64,000 bases of DNA from Candidatus Bipolaricaulis anaerobius (GCF_900465355.1 NZ_LS483254.1:992001-1056000), one strand, 5' to 3'; shown: positions 47,365-57,082, counted from the stretch's first letter. Numbers and translations: made by a program. The notes: a model not told the origin generated them from the sequence alone.

Positions 47365-50300
47365 TCACATGCCGGGAGCCGCCACGATCTGGAACACAAC
47401 GACGCGGACCACCGTGCTCCCGAGGGAAATCCACAACCGATAGGTCCCGAGCGCGAGGTCAGCGGTAGCGAACTGGAACTGGTAGTTGTCCGTAGGTTCG
47501 ATCCGCTTCCCCACCAACACCCTCTTTCCGAGATCTGGCGTGACCACTGCCCCAGCACCGCCCGCCAACTCATCCGCCGCCGTGAGGACGGCATGGGGGA
47601 GGCACGGGACCGCGCCGCACGCGGCCGGGGCGACCACCGCCACCGTGATCACCTCTCCCCGGCGGACCGTCTGCGGCACCTGCTCCCCGGCGAACCGGAT
47701 CAGGACAGGCTCGTTCGTCGTACGGGCCGTGGCCGCCAAGCACACTGCGGCAGCGTCGAGCCCGTTGATCACGATGTAGTGGTTACCGTCCCAGCTCGTA
47801 TCTAGATCAGGGAGCGAGGGATCCACCCGTTCCATCGTCGCGTACTTCTCCGCCCCGCGCACGCCGTAACCCGCCGCCCACCCATCGCGGTGGGGGTCGT
47901 CGGCGTTGGCGGTGTCTACGATGTTCCCGGCCGGATCGACGAGCTCCAGGATCTCCCCCCGGTCGGCGAGATCGAGGACAAACGGAAGGAACACGAGCTC
48001 AGACGGGAACCAGGTTGGGTCCACGTCAGGATAGGCCCAGAGGAGGAACTGTTCGTTCACCGCCTGCGCGGTACCGACGAGCGGGTTTCCGTTCCGGTCG
48101 GCGCCATGCGTGAGGATGCCTTCGTTGGCGCGCCAGTTCTGTTCCGTGTCCCGCGCGAACGGGTTCACCCTCTCCATCGTCGCGTACGGATGGGCGCCAC
48201 CCACGCCGTAGCCAGTGGCCCACCCGGACCGCCCGAGGCGTTCCGCGTTCGCCGTGTCCACCGCTGTGCCCACCGAATCCACAAGCTCCACGACCTCACC
48301 CTGCGGATCGAGGGGCACGTTGTAGATGAGGTCAGCCGGGATGCCGCGAACCACGTCGTCACTACCCCGCTCGAGGAGGTACGTTGCGTACGGGGCAATC
48401 GTCCCGCGGAGTTCGACCACCTTCCACTCCGGCTCCCCGGCCGTGGCCGGCTGGGTAAGGCGCCAACGGAGGGTCCACCCTGTGAGGTCCACCGCGTTCT
48501 CCGTAATGTTGGTCAGCTCGATCCACTGATCGTTCGGGCTTGCCGCGGTCCCCCCCCACGCGATCTCCGTGATGACGACCGGTCCCGTCTCCTCGTAGAT
48601 GAGGTCGGCCGCGATGTCGCTCACCACGTCATCGGTGCGGCGCTCCATGAGGTAGAACCCGAACTCGTCGATCGCCCCGCGGAGCTCCACGGTTTTCACG
48701 TATTGCTCCATCACGTGCCCCGGCTGCTTGCGGCGCCAGCGGAGGGTCCACCCGGTGAGGTCCAGCGACTCGTCGAATGAGCTATAGAGCTCAACCCATT
48801 CGTGCACCGGATCGGCTTCCGTGCCGCCCCAAGCGACCTCGTTGATCACGATCCGCGGCCCGAGGGCGCCGCCTCCACCGGCGATCTCCTCGCCGCAGTC
48901 CACAACCGTGATCCGAACCGTTCCCACCGCGAACGCGCCGGTAGGGTCGGTGACGGTGTACGTGATGAAGTCGGTCCCCAGGAAATCAAGCTGCGGTGCA
49001 TACACCACGTCCACCGACGCCTCGTGGGGCGCGCTGTACGTGACAGCACTCAGGTTCCCGCTCAGGGCACCGTAGGTCGGGGCCCCCACGATCGCGAGCG
49101 TCAATGGATGCGACGCCGGGGCCGCTGGGTTCACGTTGGGGTCGCTGCCACGCAACGAGAAGGTCAGCGGGGTGTTCTGGCATGTGACGAGGGACAGGCT
49201 CTCCGCGGTGGGGGGCTCGTTATTGCGCACCCAGCTCTTGAGGGCGTCCGGGCCGTTCACTCCACCTGAGCCGGTTGCCCTGCGCAGCACGAGTCCGCCC
49301 ATGGTCACGTCCGCCATCGCCCGAATGACGACACTGCCCTGATTCGACGCAAACACGGTCACCGAGGCCACGCCGCCGCGGGTCGTGGTGGTCGAGGCCG
49401 TGACGAAGGTGGCTCCGGCTGCGTTGTTGAGAAGTGTGAACACGACCGATGTCCCATCGGGGGCGAGCACCCAACCCGCTCCGGTGCTAACCTCCACGAG
49501 CGCGGTCACCGTGTGGTTCGTGCCCACCGGGTTCACCGCCTCAAGCGGAGCAACACCGATCCGGGCGTCGACGTAGGTCTTCTCGGCGTTGTTGCCGCTC
49601 CCGGCCGTGCCCGTGGTGCGGATGACCGTCCGATCGCCGAACACGTCCGCCGCGGCCTGGACGACCACCGTTCCCGGTGCAGAGGAGACGATCTGGACCG
49701 TCGCCTGCCCAGCCCCGTTCGTGACCGCGGTGTTGACCCCACCCACGAAGCTTGCCACCCCGCTTAGGATGGAGAACGTTACCTCGGCCCCTCCTGCCGG
49801 TGACCAGGTGGACCCGTTACTCGACGTCTCCACAGTCGCCACGATCGTGTGGGGATCGCCCACCTCGTTTGAGGCGGACACCGGACTCAGGCTGATCCGA
49901 CCCTGTACATAGGTCTTCTGCGCCGGCATGGTGCTCCCGCCCCGGCCATCCGTCGTCCGTACGACCTGCGTTCCGCCAGGGAACGACATCGTTACCGTCG
50001 GGACCGCCGTGAGAACAGAGGGGACAGCGCTGTTGACCGTCAAGCTCCACGTCGCGCTCATCCCATCCGAGGACACCGTTGGTCCGCTCAGGCTCTGGCT
50101 CCCCGGCGTCGGTACCACAGTGTAGCTGAGAGCCCACGAAATCGGTGCCGCCCCCTGCGCGTGCGCCGCGATCGCGAACGTGTGCGGGGCACCCACTGCA
50201 TTCGTCGCGTGCCCCGGGGTGATCGCGATGTAGCCGCTCACGTACGCCTTCGTCGCCAAACCGGTTGACCCGCCCGAGCCGTTCGTCTCCACGGTAACGC

Positions 50301-53058
50301 CCCCCACTGTCGCCTGGGCCTTCACCGTCACGGTTCCGGGTTGGGTAGCGCCGATCGTCGCCTGGGCCTGGCCCCCGCTGGTCGTGGTGGAGCTCGATCC
50401 CACAAACGTAGCTCCGATCTGGTTTGAGACGAAGCTGAACGTGACCGGCGTGCTATCAGGGGCGGCGATCCAGCCTACTCCCACCACGTACGCCTCGACC
50501 GTGGCCGTGAAGGTGTGGTCGTCGCCGACCTCGTTGGTGTCGGCAAGAGGGCTGAGGCGGATCCGTGCCTGGCGGTACTCGTACGTCTTCTCGGCGTCGG
50601 GGCCGCTTGAGCCGACGCCGGTTTCGGCGACCACCGTTCCAGTGCCGAGGGCGTCGGCCACGGCGTGGACCTTGACCAGACCCGGCGTGATGGCGCGGAT
50701 CGTGACCTGAGCTTGTCCGCCGACAAGGGAGGCGGGGTTCGGGCTCACGATGGTGGCGGAGCCGGTGGTATCCGAGGCGAGGGAGAAGGTGACCGACCCG
50801 CCGTCGGGGGGCACGACCCAACTCGTCCCGTTCCACACCCGCACCGTGGCCGTGATCACATGGTTATCCCCTGCTTCGTTCGTGTCAGAACCCGGGGCAA
50901 GGTCGATCTTCGCCTGGCGGTACGCGTAGGTCTTGGTGGCGGGGGCGCTGTTGGGGGAGATTCCGTTCGTCGTCAGCACCACTTGCGTCCCGCCGGAGAA
51001 CATCATCGTCACCGTGGCCGATGCCGTGAACACGGCCGGGCTGGCGTGGTTGATCGTGAGGTTCCAGGTGGCACCCATCCCATCAACGGCTACTGTGGGC
51101 CCGCTCAGACTCTCACTGGCTGAGGTTGGACTCACCGTGTAGGCCAAGTTCCACCCGCTGGGAGCCGTCCCCTGAGCGTACGCCGTGATCAGGAACGTGT
51201 GGGAGGCCCCCACCTCGTTCACAGCCGACTGCGGCGTGATCGCGACGTAGCCAGCTACCCCTACGTAGTGGCTCGGATCGGTGGCGCTCACCGTCTGCCC
51301 GCTGTACGTCGTCTGCGCGGTTCCCACGTTCGCGTACTGCCCAGCAACGGCCGCCCCTGTCTTGGTCAGCGTCGCGCTCGCTCCCACCCCCAACGTCGGG
51401 ATCGTCCCGATCGTGCCCGCCTTATCGTCGGTGACAGCGATGTTCGTCAGCGTCACGTTCCCCGTGTTCGTCACTTCGTACGTCCAGGTGATCGTCGACC
51501 CCACCACCACCACCGGACCAGTCGGACCATCGGCGTCTTGCCCGTTCGTCCTCTTCTCAAGCGAGAGGCTCGGGGCCTGCGTGGCCGTGATCGTCTCATC
51601 GTCTTGCCCCGTTACGTTCGGCCCCGTGGGCGGTGTCCCGGTGGCGGTTGCCACGTTGGCAACGGTTCCCGCATCGAGATCGGACTGGCTGATCGTGTAG
51701 GCGGCCTGCGCCGTCCCTATCTGCCCTGGCCCCAGCGTCGCCGGCGTCACAACGAGGTTCGCGACCCCTAGTCGCACATCGTCGATCTTCACGCTCGTGA
51801 GCGTCACGTTCCCCGTGTTCGTCACCGCGAACGTGTACGTGATCCCTTGTCCTACCGCGCTGTACGTCTTCGGGCTCGCGCTCTTCACCACCGCCAGCGC
51901 CGGCGCCGCCACCAACGTCTGGGTGTCATCGTCGGTGTCGCTCACGTTCGATCCCACCGGCGGCGTCCCGGTCGCTGTCGCTACGTTCGTGAACGTCCCC
52001 GCGTCGATGTCCGCTTGCGTAAGGGTGTAGCTGCCGCTGAATGTTGTCGTGTCCGTAGCCCCCGCCGCCAGCGATGCGATCGGCCCACCCGTCACCGTGA
52101 CCTTCGAGTCCGTCACGACCACGTTCGTCAACGTCACGTTCCCCGTGTTCGTCACCGCGAACGTGTAGCTAATCGTATCTCCCGCGTCCGCTCGCCCGTT
52201 ACTCCCTAAGTTCAGCGTCCCGCTCTTCGCAAGCCCGATCGAGGGCTGCGCTCCGTAGTAGTGGCTCGGATCGGTGGCGGTGACCGTCTGCCCGCTGTAC
52301 GTCGTCTCGGCCTTCCCTACGTTACTGTACTGCCCAGCAACGGCCGCCCCTGTCTTGGTCAGCGTCGCGCTCGCTCCCACCCCCAACGTCGGGATCGTCC
52401 CGATCGTGCCCGCCTTATCGTCGGTGACAGCGATGTTCGTCAGCGTCACGTTCCCCGTGTTCGTCACTTCGTACGTCCACGTCACCGTCGACCCCACCAC
52501 CACCACCGGACCAGTCGGACCATCGGCGTCTTGCCCGTTCGTCCTCTTCTCGAGCGAGAGGCTCGGCTGCGCGGGAGGGGGGCATGCTGGTCCCTCGACT
52601 TGGTAGTCGCACTTCTCCTGCCCAGCCTTGACAGCGACCTGGGTGCGCCCAGTGGGCCAGTACCCCCGCAGCGTGACCCAGTAATCCCGGCATTCCCTGT
52701 CGCTGAACCCCTGATCGAACTTCACCCCGAAGATCCCCGTCGTGGGATCTCTATTGCACTCGTACTTGTGGCTTGTCGCGACCACATCCTTGCACGTAGC
52801 ACAGCTATCGGGAAGCTCCAGGACCCAATGGCTGATCGCAGGAGAGTCACTGGAGCACACGCGGTAGCTAAACGTGGTGTTCGCCCCGTCGAACGTGGCC
52901 CCGAGGAGCGTCACCGTATACTTGGAGCAGTCACAGGCCGAGGATGAGACCGAACTCCCTGCACTCAGCAACACGACGAGCAGGAGAGGGAAAAGCGCTC
53001 TTCCTGTCTGTCGAATCCACGAATTTTCCGTCCTGCCACTCCCAAACAACCTAGCCAT
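47365..53058 (-). CDS. Giant secreted repeat protein (DUF11, Ig-like and lamin-tail domains)
   Basis: 1897 residues. After a charged n-region and hydrophobic signal (about 20-40), residues 41-160 form a cysteine-rich domain (nine or more Cys). Four DUF11-type repeats follow (about 165-268, 272-385, 386-493, 496-598; VTNTGNVTLTN in each), then six bacterial Ig-like repeats to about 1240 (pattern xNEVGxxHTFxxTV), one cadherin-like segment (EPPTAESLSLVTCQ), and two lamin-tail-like domains (INEVAWGG...LTGWTLRW). There is no LPXTG, no membrane anchor and no autotransporter barrel. It is probably a surface or matrix adhesin/fibre. Its 5' leader holds a c-di-GMP-I riboswitch. The Shine-Dalgarno is GGGAGGGAGGG. 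Confidence 0.9.
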   Translation of the reverse strand: MARLFGSGRTENSWIRQTGRALFPLLLVVLLSAGSSVSSSACDCSKYTVTLLGATFDGANTTFSYRVCSSDSPAISHWVLELPDSCATCKDVVATSHKYECNRDPTTGIFGVKFDQGFSDRECRDYWVTLRGYWPTGRTQVAVKAGQEKCDYQVEGPACPPPAQPSLSLEKRTNGQDADGPTGPVVVVGSTVTWTYEVTNTGNVTLTNIAVTDDKAGTIGTIPTLGVGASATLTKTGAAVAGQYSNVGKAETTYSGQTVTATDPSHYYGAQPSIGLAKSGTLNLGSNGRADAGDTISYTFAVTNTGNVTLTNVVVTDSKVTVTGGPIASLAAGATDTTTFSGSYTLTQADIDAGTFTNVATATGTPPVGSNVSDTDDDTQTLVAAPALAVVKSASPKTYSAVGQGITYTFAVTNTGNVTLTSVKIDDVRLGVANLVVTPATLGPGQIGTAQAAYTISQSDLDAGTVANVATATGTPPTGPNVTGQDDETITATQAPSLSLEKRTNGQDADGPTGPVVVVGSTITWTYEVTNTGNVTLTNIAVTDDKAGTIGTIPTLGVGASATLTKTGAAVAGQYANVGTAQTTYSGQTVSATDPSHYVGVAGYVAITPQSAVNEVGASHTFLITAYAQGTAPSGWNLAYTVSPTSASESLSGPTVAVDGMGATWNLTINHASPAVFTASATVTMMFSGGTQVVLTTNGISPNSAPATKTYAYRQAKIDLAPGSDTNEAGDNHVITATVRVWNGTSWVVPPDGGSVTFSLASDTTGSATIVSPNPASLVGGQAQVTIRAITPGLVKVHAVADALGTGTVVAETGVGSSGPDAEKTYEYRQARIRLSPLADTNEVGDDHTFTATVEAYVVGVGWIAAPDSTPVTFSFVSNQIGATFVGSSSTTTSGGQAQATIGATQPGTVTVKAQATVGGVTVETNGSGGSTGLATKAYVSGYIAITPGHATNAVGAPHTFAIAAHAQGAAPISWALSYTVVPTPGSQSLSGPTVSSDGMSATWSLTVNSAVPSVLTAVPTVTMSFPGGTQVVRTTDGRGGSTMPAQKTYVQGRISLSPVSASNEVGDPHTIVATVETSSNGSTWSPAGGAEVTFSILSGVASFVGGVNTAVTNGAGQATVQIVSSAPGTVVVQAAADVFGDRTVIRTTGTAGSGNNAEKTYVDARIGVAPLEAVNPVGTNHTVTALVEVSTGAGWVLAPDGTSVVFTLLNNAAGATFVTASTTTTRGGVASVTVFASNQGSVVIRAMADVTMGGLVLRRATGSGGVNGPDALKSWVRNNEPPTAESLSLVTCQNTPLTFSLRGSDPNVNPAAPASHPLTLAIVGAPTYGALSGNLSAVTYSAPHEASVDVVYAPQLDFLGTDFITYTVTDPTGAFAVGTVRITVVDCGEEIAGGGGALGPRIVINEVAWGGTEADPVHEWVELYSSFDESLDLTGWTLRWRRKQPGHVMEQYVKTVELRGAIDEFGFYLMERRTDDVVSDIAADLIYEETGPVVITEIAWGGTAASPNDQWIELTNITENAVDLTGWTLRWRLTQPATAGEPEWKVVELRGTIAPYATYLLERGSDDVVRGIPADLIYNVPLDPQGEVVELVDSVGTAVDTANAERLGRSGWATGYGVGGAHPYATMERVNPFARDTEQNWRANEGILTHGADRNGNPLVGTAQAVNEQFLLWAYPDVDPTWFPSELVFLPFVLDLADRGEILELVDPAGNIVDTANADDPHRDGWAAGYGVRGAEKYATMERVDPSLPDLDTSWDGNHYIVINGLDAAAVCLAATARTTNEPVLIRFAGEQVPQTVRRGEVITVAVVAPAACGAVPCLPHAVLTAADELAGGAGAVVTPDLGKRVLVGKRIEPTDNYQFQFATADLALGTYRLWISLGSTVVRVVVFQIVAAPGM
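51265..51573 (-). repeat. ~309-bp direct repeat, copy 2, inside the giant gene
   Basis: Near-identical to 52258-52566; the two copies are the same length and encode DUF11 repeats 4 and 1 of the giant protein. High nucleotide identity, including synonymous positions, points to recent duplication or gene conversion between repeats. Confidence 0.88.
52258..52566 (-). repeat. ~309-bp direct repeat, copy 1, inside the giant gene
   Basis: Partner of 51265-51573. It encodes the first DUF11 repeat, around residues 166-268. The intervening repeats 2 and 3 are diverged in sequence. Confidence 0.88.
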
Positions 53059-53080
53059 GGTTCCCTCCCTCCCAGCTTGC

Positions 53081-53160
53081 GCTTCGGCAGCCTGGCGGCC
53101 TCAAGGAGGTCCATGGCTTTGCGCCCCCGGATCGCTCCAGGTTTACCTTTTCGGCAGACG
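53081..53160 (-). promoter_or_regulatory. c-di-GMP-I (GEMM-I) riboswitch A, in front of the giant gene
   Basis: Minus strand reads AAAAGGTAAACC, then CCGGGGGCGCAAAGCC, a variable hairpin, and AGGCTGCCGAA, the order and conserved blocks of GEMM-I. The segment 53105-53117 (GCCATGGACCTCC) is complementary to GGAGG-GAA-CCATGGC (53054-53068), which contains the Shine-Dalgarno and start codon: 7 + 5 base pairs with a small bulge. When the aptamer folds around ligand, that segment is occupied and the start would be free, so ligand should switch translation on. The aptamer begins about 28 nt after the preceding RHH gene and lacks a strong own promoter. Confidence 0.85.
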
Positions 53161-53187
53161 CGACTATGCTTCGATCATGCTCCTACC

Positions 53188-53415
53188 CTAACTTCGGTTG
53201 AACCGGCCCTGGACAACCAGGGCCCGCTTCACGGTCTCGTCGCGGACCAAACCCTTCTCAACGAGGATCTCCCCTAGACGTTTCCCACGCTCGAAGTGCT
53301 CCTCGAGGATGGACATGATCACTGCAGACCGAGACTTGCGCTCCCGTTCGGCCAGCTCGTCCACCAGTTCCAGGAGGTACTGGTCCTCTTCGTTGTAGTA
53401 CAACGTTACCTGCAC
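53188..53415 (-). CDS. Ribbon-helix-helix protein with one MshEN-type c-di-GMP-binding motif
   Basis: 75 residues from a GTG at 53415, 8 nt after AAGGAGG. Residues 1-45 fit a ribbon-helix-helix DNA-binding fold: a short strand (MQVTLYY), a first helix (EEDQYLLELVDELAERER) and a second helix after KSRSA (VIMSILEEHFE). The C-terminal RLGEILVEKGLV, with ETVKRALVVQ after it, matches the 24-residue MshEN pattern RLGxxLVxxGLVxxxxLxxxLxxQ residue for residue; that motif binds c-di-GMP in MshE-type ATPases, usually as two tandem copies. As RHH proteins dimerise, two chains could supply the pair. Its own mRNA starts with a c-di-GMP riboswitch. DNA target unknown. Confidence 0.78.
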   Translation of the reverse strand: MQVTLYYNEEDQYLLELVDELAERERKSRSAVIMSILEEHFERGKRLGEILVEKGLVRDETVKRALVVQGRFNRS

Positions 53416-53449
53416 GTCGCCGCCCTCCTTTTGTGCTGCCCCGCCCAAT

Positions 53450-53487
53450 AAAAAAGGGCTCCAGGTGGTTTGCCCTCCTGGCAGCCC
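53450..53487 (-). terminator. Intrinsic terminator of riboswitch B
   Basis: On the minus strand GGGCT-G-CCAGG pairs with CCTGG-AGCCC over an 11-nt loop, followed directly by TTTTTT (53450-53455). The 5' strand (GGGCTGCCAGG) is also the conserved 3' end of the aptamer, so terminator and ligand-bound aptamer exclude each other: an ON switch for the RHH gene. Confidence 0.87.
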
Positions 53488-53553
53488 GACTACCCGTCCT
53501 GGGTTCGTAGCTTTGCGCCCCCACGTTCCCGTGGGTTTGCCCTTTTCAGGCTC
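53476..53553 (-). promoter_or_regulatory. c-di-GMP-I (GEMM-I) riboswitch B, in front of the RHH gene
   Basis: Minus strand: CCTGAAAAGGGCAAACC, a GNRA-like capped hairpin (CCACGGGAACGTGG), GGGCGCAAAGC, a second arm, and GGGCTGCCAGG. CCTG (53547-53550) can pair with CAGG (53477-53480) as the closing stem. It lies between a strong promoter and the terminator that shares its 3' strand. Confidence 0.9.
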
Positions 53554-53570
53554 TGTTTATGTTGGTTTGC

Positions 53571-53599
53571 ACTGTAAGCCGGCCGGCGTTCCTTGTCAA
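53571..53599 (-). promoter_or_regulatory. Promoter of the RHH gene and riboswitch B
   Basis: TTGACA (53594-53599, perfect -35) and TACAGT (53571-53576) with a 17-bp spacer containing the palindrome GCCGGCCGGC. Transcription should start near 53564, about 11 nt before the aptamer. Confidence 0.87.
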
Positions 53600-53618
53600 G
53601 CGGACATTCGTCCGAGAC

Positions 53619-54689
53619 CTACCGGCCCGCGGCCGACGCGGTCGCCACCGCCGCACCCGCATCCACGAGCCCAGCGCCGAACCGCGGATCGCACCCCTCG
53701 GCAAGAGGGGTGGAGCTCTCAAGGAGGATATCCACCGCCTCGGACGCCGTGAGCGAAGGATCGGCGGAGAGGATGAGAGCAATGGTTCCGGCGACGTGGG
53801 GCGCCGCGAACGAAGTCCCCGAGTTCCGGGCGGCGCGACCTCCGGGGAGGAGGGAGGCCACTTCGTGCCCCGGTGCGGCCACCGCTACCTCCGGTCCCCA
53901 CGAGCTGAACGGAGCCAGGCCGTCCGTCGCGTCGGTGGCCGATACCGCGAGCACGGTCGGGTATTTGCCCGGATACAGGACTTCGGGGTTCGCCTCGTTC
54001 CCAGCAATCCCCACCACGACCACACCCTGGGCCGCGGCATAGGAGAGAGCCCGTTCGACGACCGCGGGGGGAATGCCCCTGGCGTACAGGCTGAGGTTGA
54101 TGATCCGAGCGCCGTTATCCACCGCATACCGAATGGCCTCCGCCAACCGATCCCAGTCCCTCGTCAAGAAGAGCCCGCGCGAGTCGAGGAACCGCACGTC
54201 CATGATCCGCACGGTAGGGGCCACGCCCGCCGCTCCCTCCACCCCCGCTCGGGCGGCGATGATCCCAGCGACACAGGTTCCATGCCAGTAAAGCGGCGTG
54301 CGCCGGCGATCTGCCGGTACCCCATCGCGAAAATCCCACCCGAAGACATCATCCACATACCCGTTCCCATCGTCATCGATGCCGTTCGTGGGGATCTCGT
54401 GAGGGTTCGTCCACCGCACCGCGGCGAGCTCGGGGACCGTCCAGTCAATGCCGCTATCGATCACGGCGACGACGATCTCCGGGCTCCCCATTGTGACCTG
54501 CCACGCTGCGGGAACACGGATTCGCTCCAGGCCCCAGGGCAGGTTCGCCGTCACCGGGCTCGGGGAGCCCGCCGTCCCTGCCCCGCCAGCGATGTCCGGG
54601 CCATCAAGGGTGGGTGTGGCCAGGAAGAGGAAGAACAACCCCAGGCCGGTCCCTACCCACCGCCACCGCACGTGTCGTCTGCGTTCCAT
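53619..54689 (-). CDS. Secreted subtilisin-like serine protease (family S8)
   Basis: 356 residues. A signal sequence (basic MERRRHVRWRW then hydrophobic residues 12-25) is followed, without an obvious prodomain, by the S8 fold. The triad is Asp78 (AVIDSGIDW), His136 (YWHGTCVAG) and Ser293 (NSGTSFAAPHVAG), with oxyanion Asn231 (GIAGNEANP). A DDDGNGYVDD loop (about 105-114) should bind calcium. It ends without a sorting signal. The start codon lies at the very end of a c-di-GMP-I aptamer and no separate Shine-Dalgarno is seen. It is upstream of the RHH and giant genes on the same strand. Confidence 0.93.
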   Translation of the reverse strand: MERRRHVRWRWVGTGLGLFFLFLATPTLDGPDIAGGAGTAGSPSPVTANLPWGLERIRVPAAWQVTMGSPEIVVAVIDSGIDWTVPELAAVRWTNPHEIPTNGIDDDGNGYVDDVFGWDFRDGVPADRRRTPLYWHGTCVAGIIAARAGVEGAAGVAPTVRIMDVRFLDSRGLFLTRDWDRLAEAIRYAVDNGARIINLSLYARGIPPAVVERALSYAAAQGVVVVGIAGNEANPEVLYPGKYPTVLAVSATDATDGLAPFSSWGPEVAVAAPGHEVASLLPGGRAARNSGTSFAAPHVAGTIALILSADPSLTASEAVDILLESSTPLAEGCDPRFGAGLVDAGAAVATASAAGR

Positions 54690-54766
54690 TCGGCAACCCG
54701 GCTGTCCTCATGGGACCCGTGGCTTTGCGTCCCCCCCTCGCGAGGGGTTTGCCCTTGTCGTGGCCC
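54690..54766 (-). promoter_or_regulatory. c-di-GMP-I (GEMM-I) riboswitch C, in front of the protease gene
   Basis: The best match of the three: CGACAAGGGCAAACC, hairpin CCTCGCGAGG, GGGGACGCAAAGCCACGGGT, a variable arm, and ACAGCCGGGTTGCCGA. The protease ATG (54687-54689) follows that last A directly. No terminator is seen, so control is probably translational. Confidence 0.92.
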
Positions 54767-54796
54767 GCTTCGGGCGGCGCCACTGGTTTATAGTGG

Positions 54797-54825
54797 AATA
54801 TACGAGATCCTAGGACTCCCGTCAA
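54797..54825 (-). promoter_or_regulatory. Promoter of the protease gene and riboswitch C
   Basis: TTGACG (54820-54825) and TATATT (54797-54802), 17-bp spacer. The spacer contains the 8-bp palindrome TCCTAGGA (54808-54815), a possible operator. The start near 54790 leaves a short stem (CCACTATAAACCAGTGG) before the aptamer. Confidence 0.82.
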
Positions 54826-55028
54826 GCCCACCTCCCGGAAAGTGTGATCGGAACAAAGTGCGCCGCGGGGCGATCGCGTCGGGAGGAGCGAGATCCTGGC
54901 CACCCAGGGCGACCTCCCCCGACGAACGAGCCTTGGGATAAATAGAGGTCCCAGTGGGGGATCCGATGAGCCTCTTGGGCACCGCTGAAAGAGGAGCTAA
55001 AGGCTAGAGAGAGGACGGTGCTACCAAC

Positions 55029-55101
55029 TGGAGCCGACGGGAGTCGAACCCGTGGCCTCTAGCATGCCATGCTAGCGCTCTCCCAACTGAGCTACGGCCC
55101 C
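55029..55101 (-). tRNA. tRNA-Ala (anticodon GGC)
   Basis: Minus strand: acceptor GGGGCCG/CGGCTCC, discriminator A, no encoded CCA. The anticodon loop ATGGCAT between CTAGC and GCTAG gives GGC (55066-55068), and the T loop is GGTTCGACTCC. Confidence 0.95.
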
Positions 55102-55137
55102 ACCCGATTCTCCCCGTCGGGGCCCGCGATGCAACCG

Positions 55138-57045
<1,908 letters not shown>

Positions 57046-57053
57046 TGCCCTTT

Positions 57054-57082
57054 AGTGTACCCCGAACAGGGAAAAACCGCAA
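57054..57082 (-). promoter_or_regulatory. Promoter of gyrB
   Basis: TTGCGG (57077-57082) and TACACT (57054-57059) on the minus strand, spacer 17 bp, with 8 nt from the -10 box to the ATG. Confidence 0.65.

Noticed and set aside
51265-52566. Regular repeated DNA on the minus strand as a CRISPR array or transposon ends
   Set aside because: The repeats are ~309 bp, in frame, and encode DUF11 domains of one protein.
53601-53614. Hairpin CGGAC-GAAT-GTCCG as terminator of the protease gene
   Set aside because: Only a 5-bp stem with no U tract, and it abuts the next promoter; too weak to call.
54826-55028. Possible small gene between the protease promoter and tRNA-Ala
   Set aside because: Short frames here have no Shine-Dalgarno or recognisable product; I see nothing functional besides the promoter.
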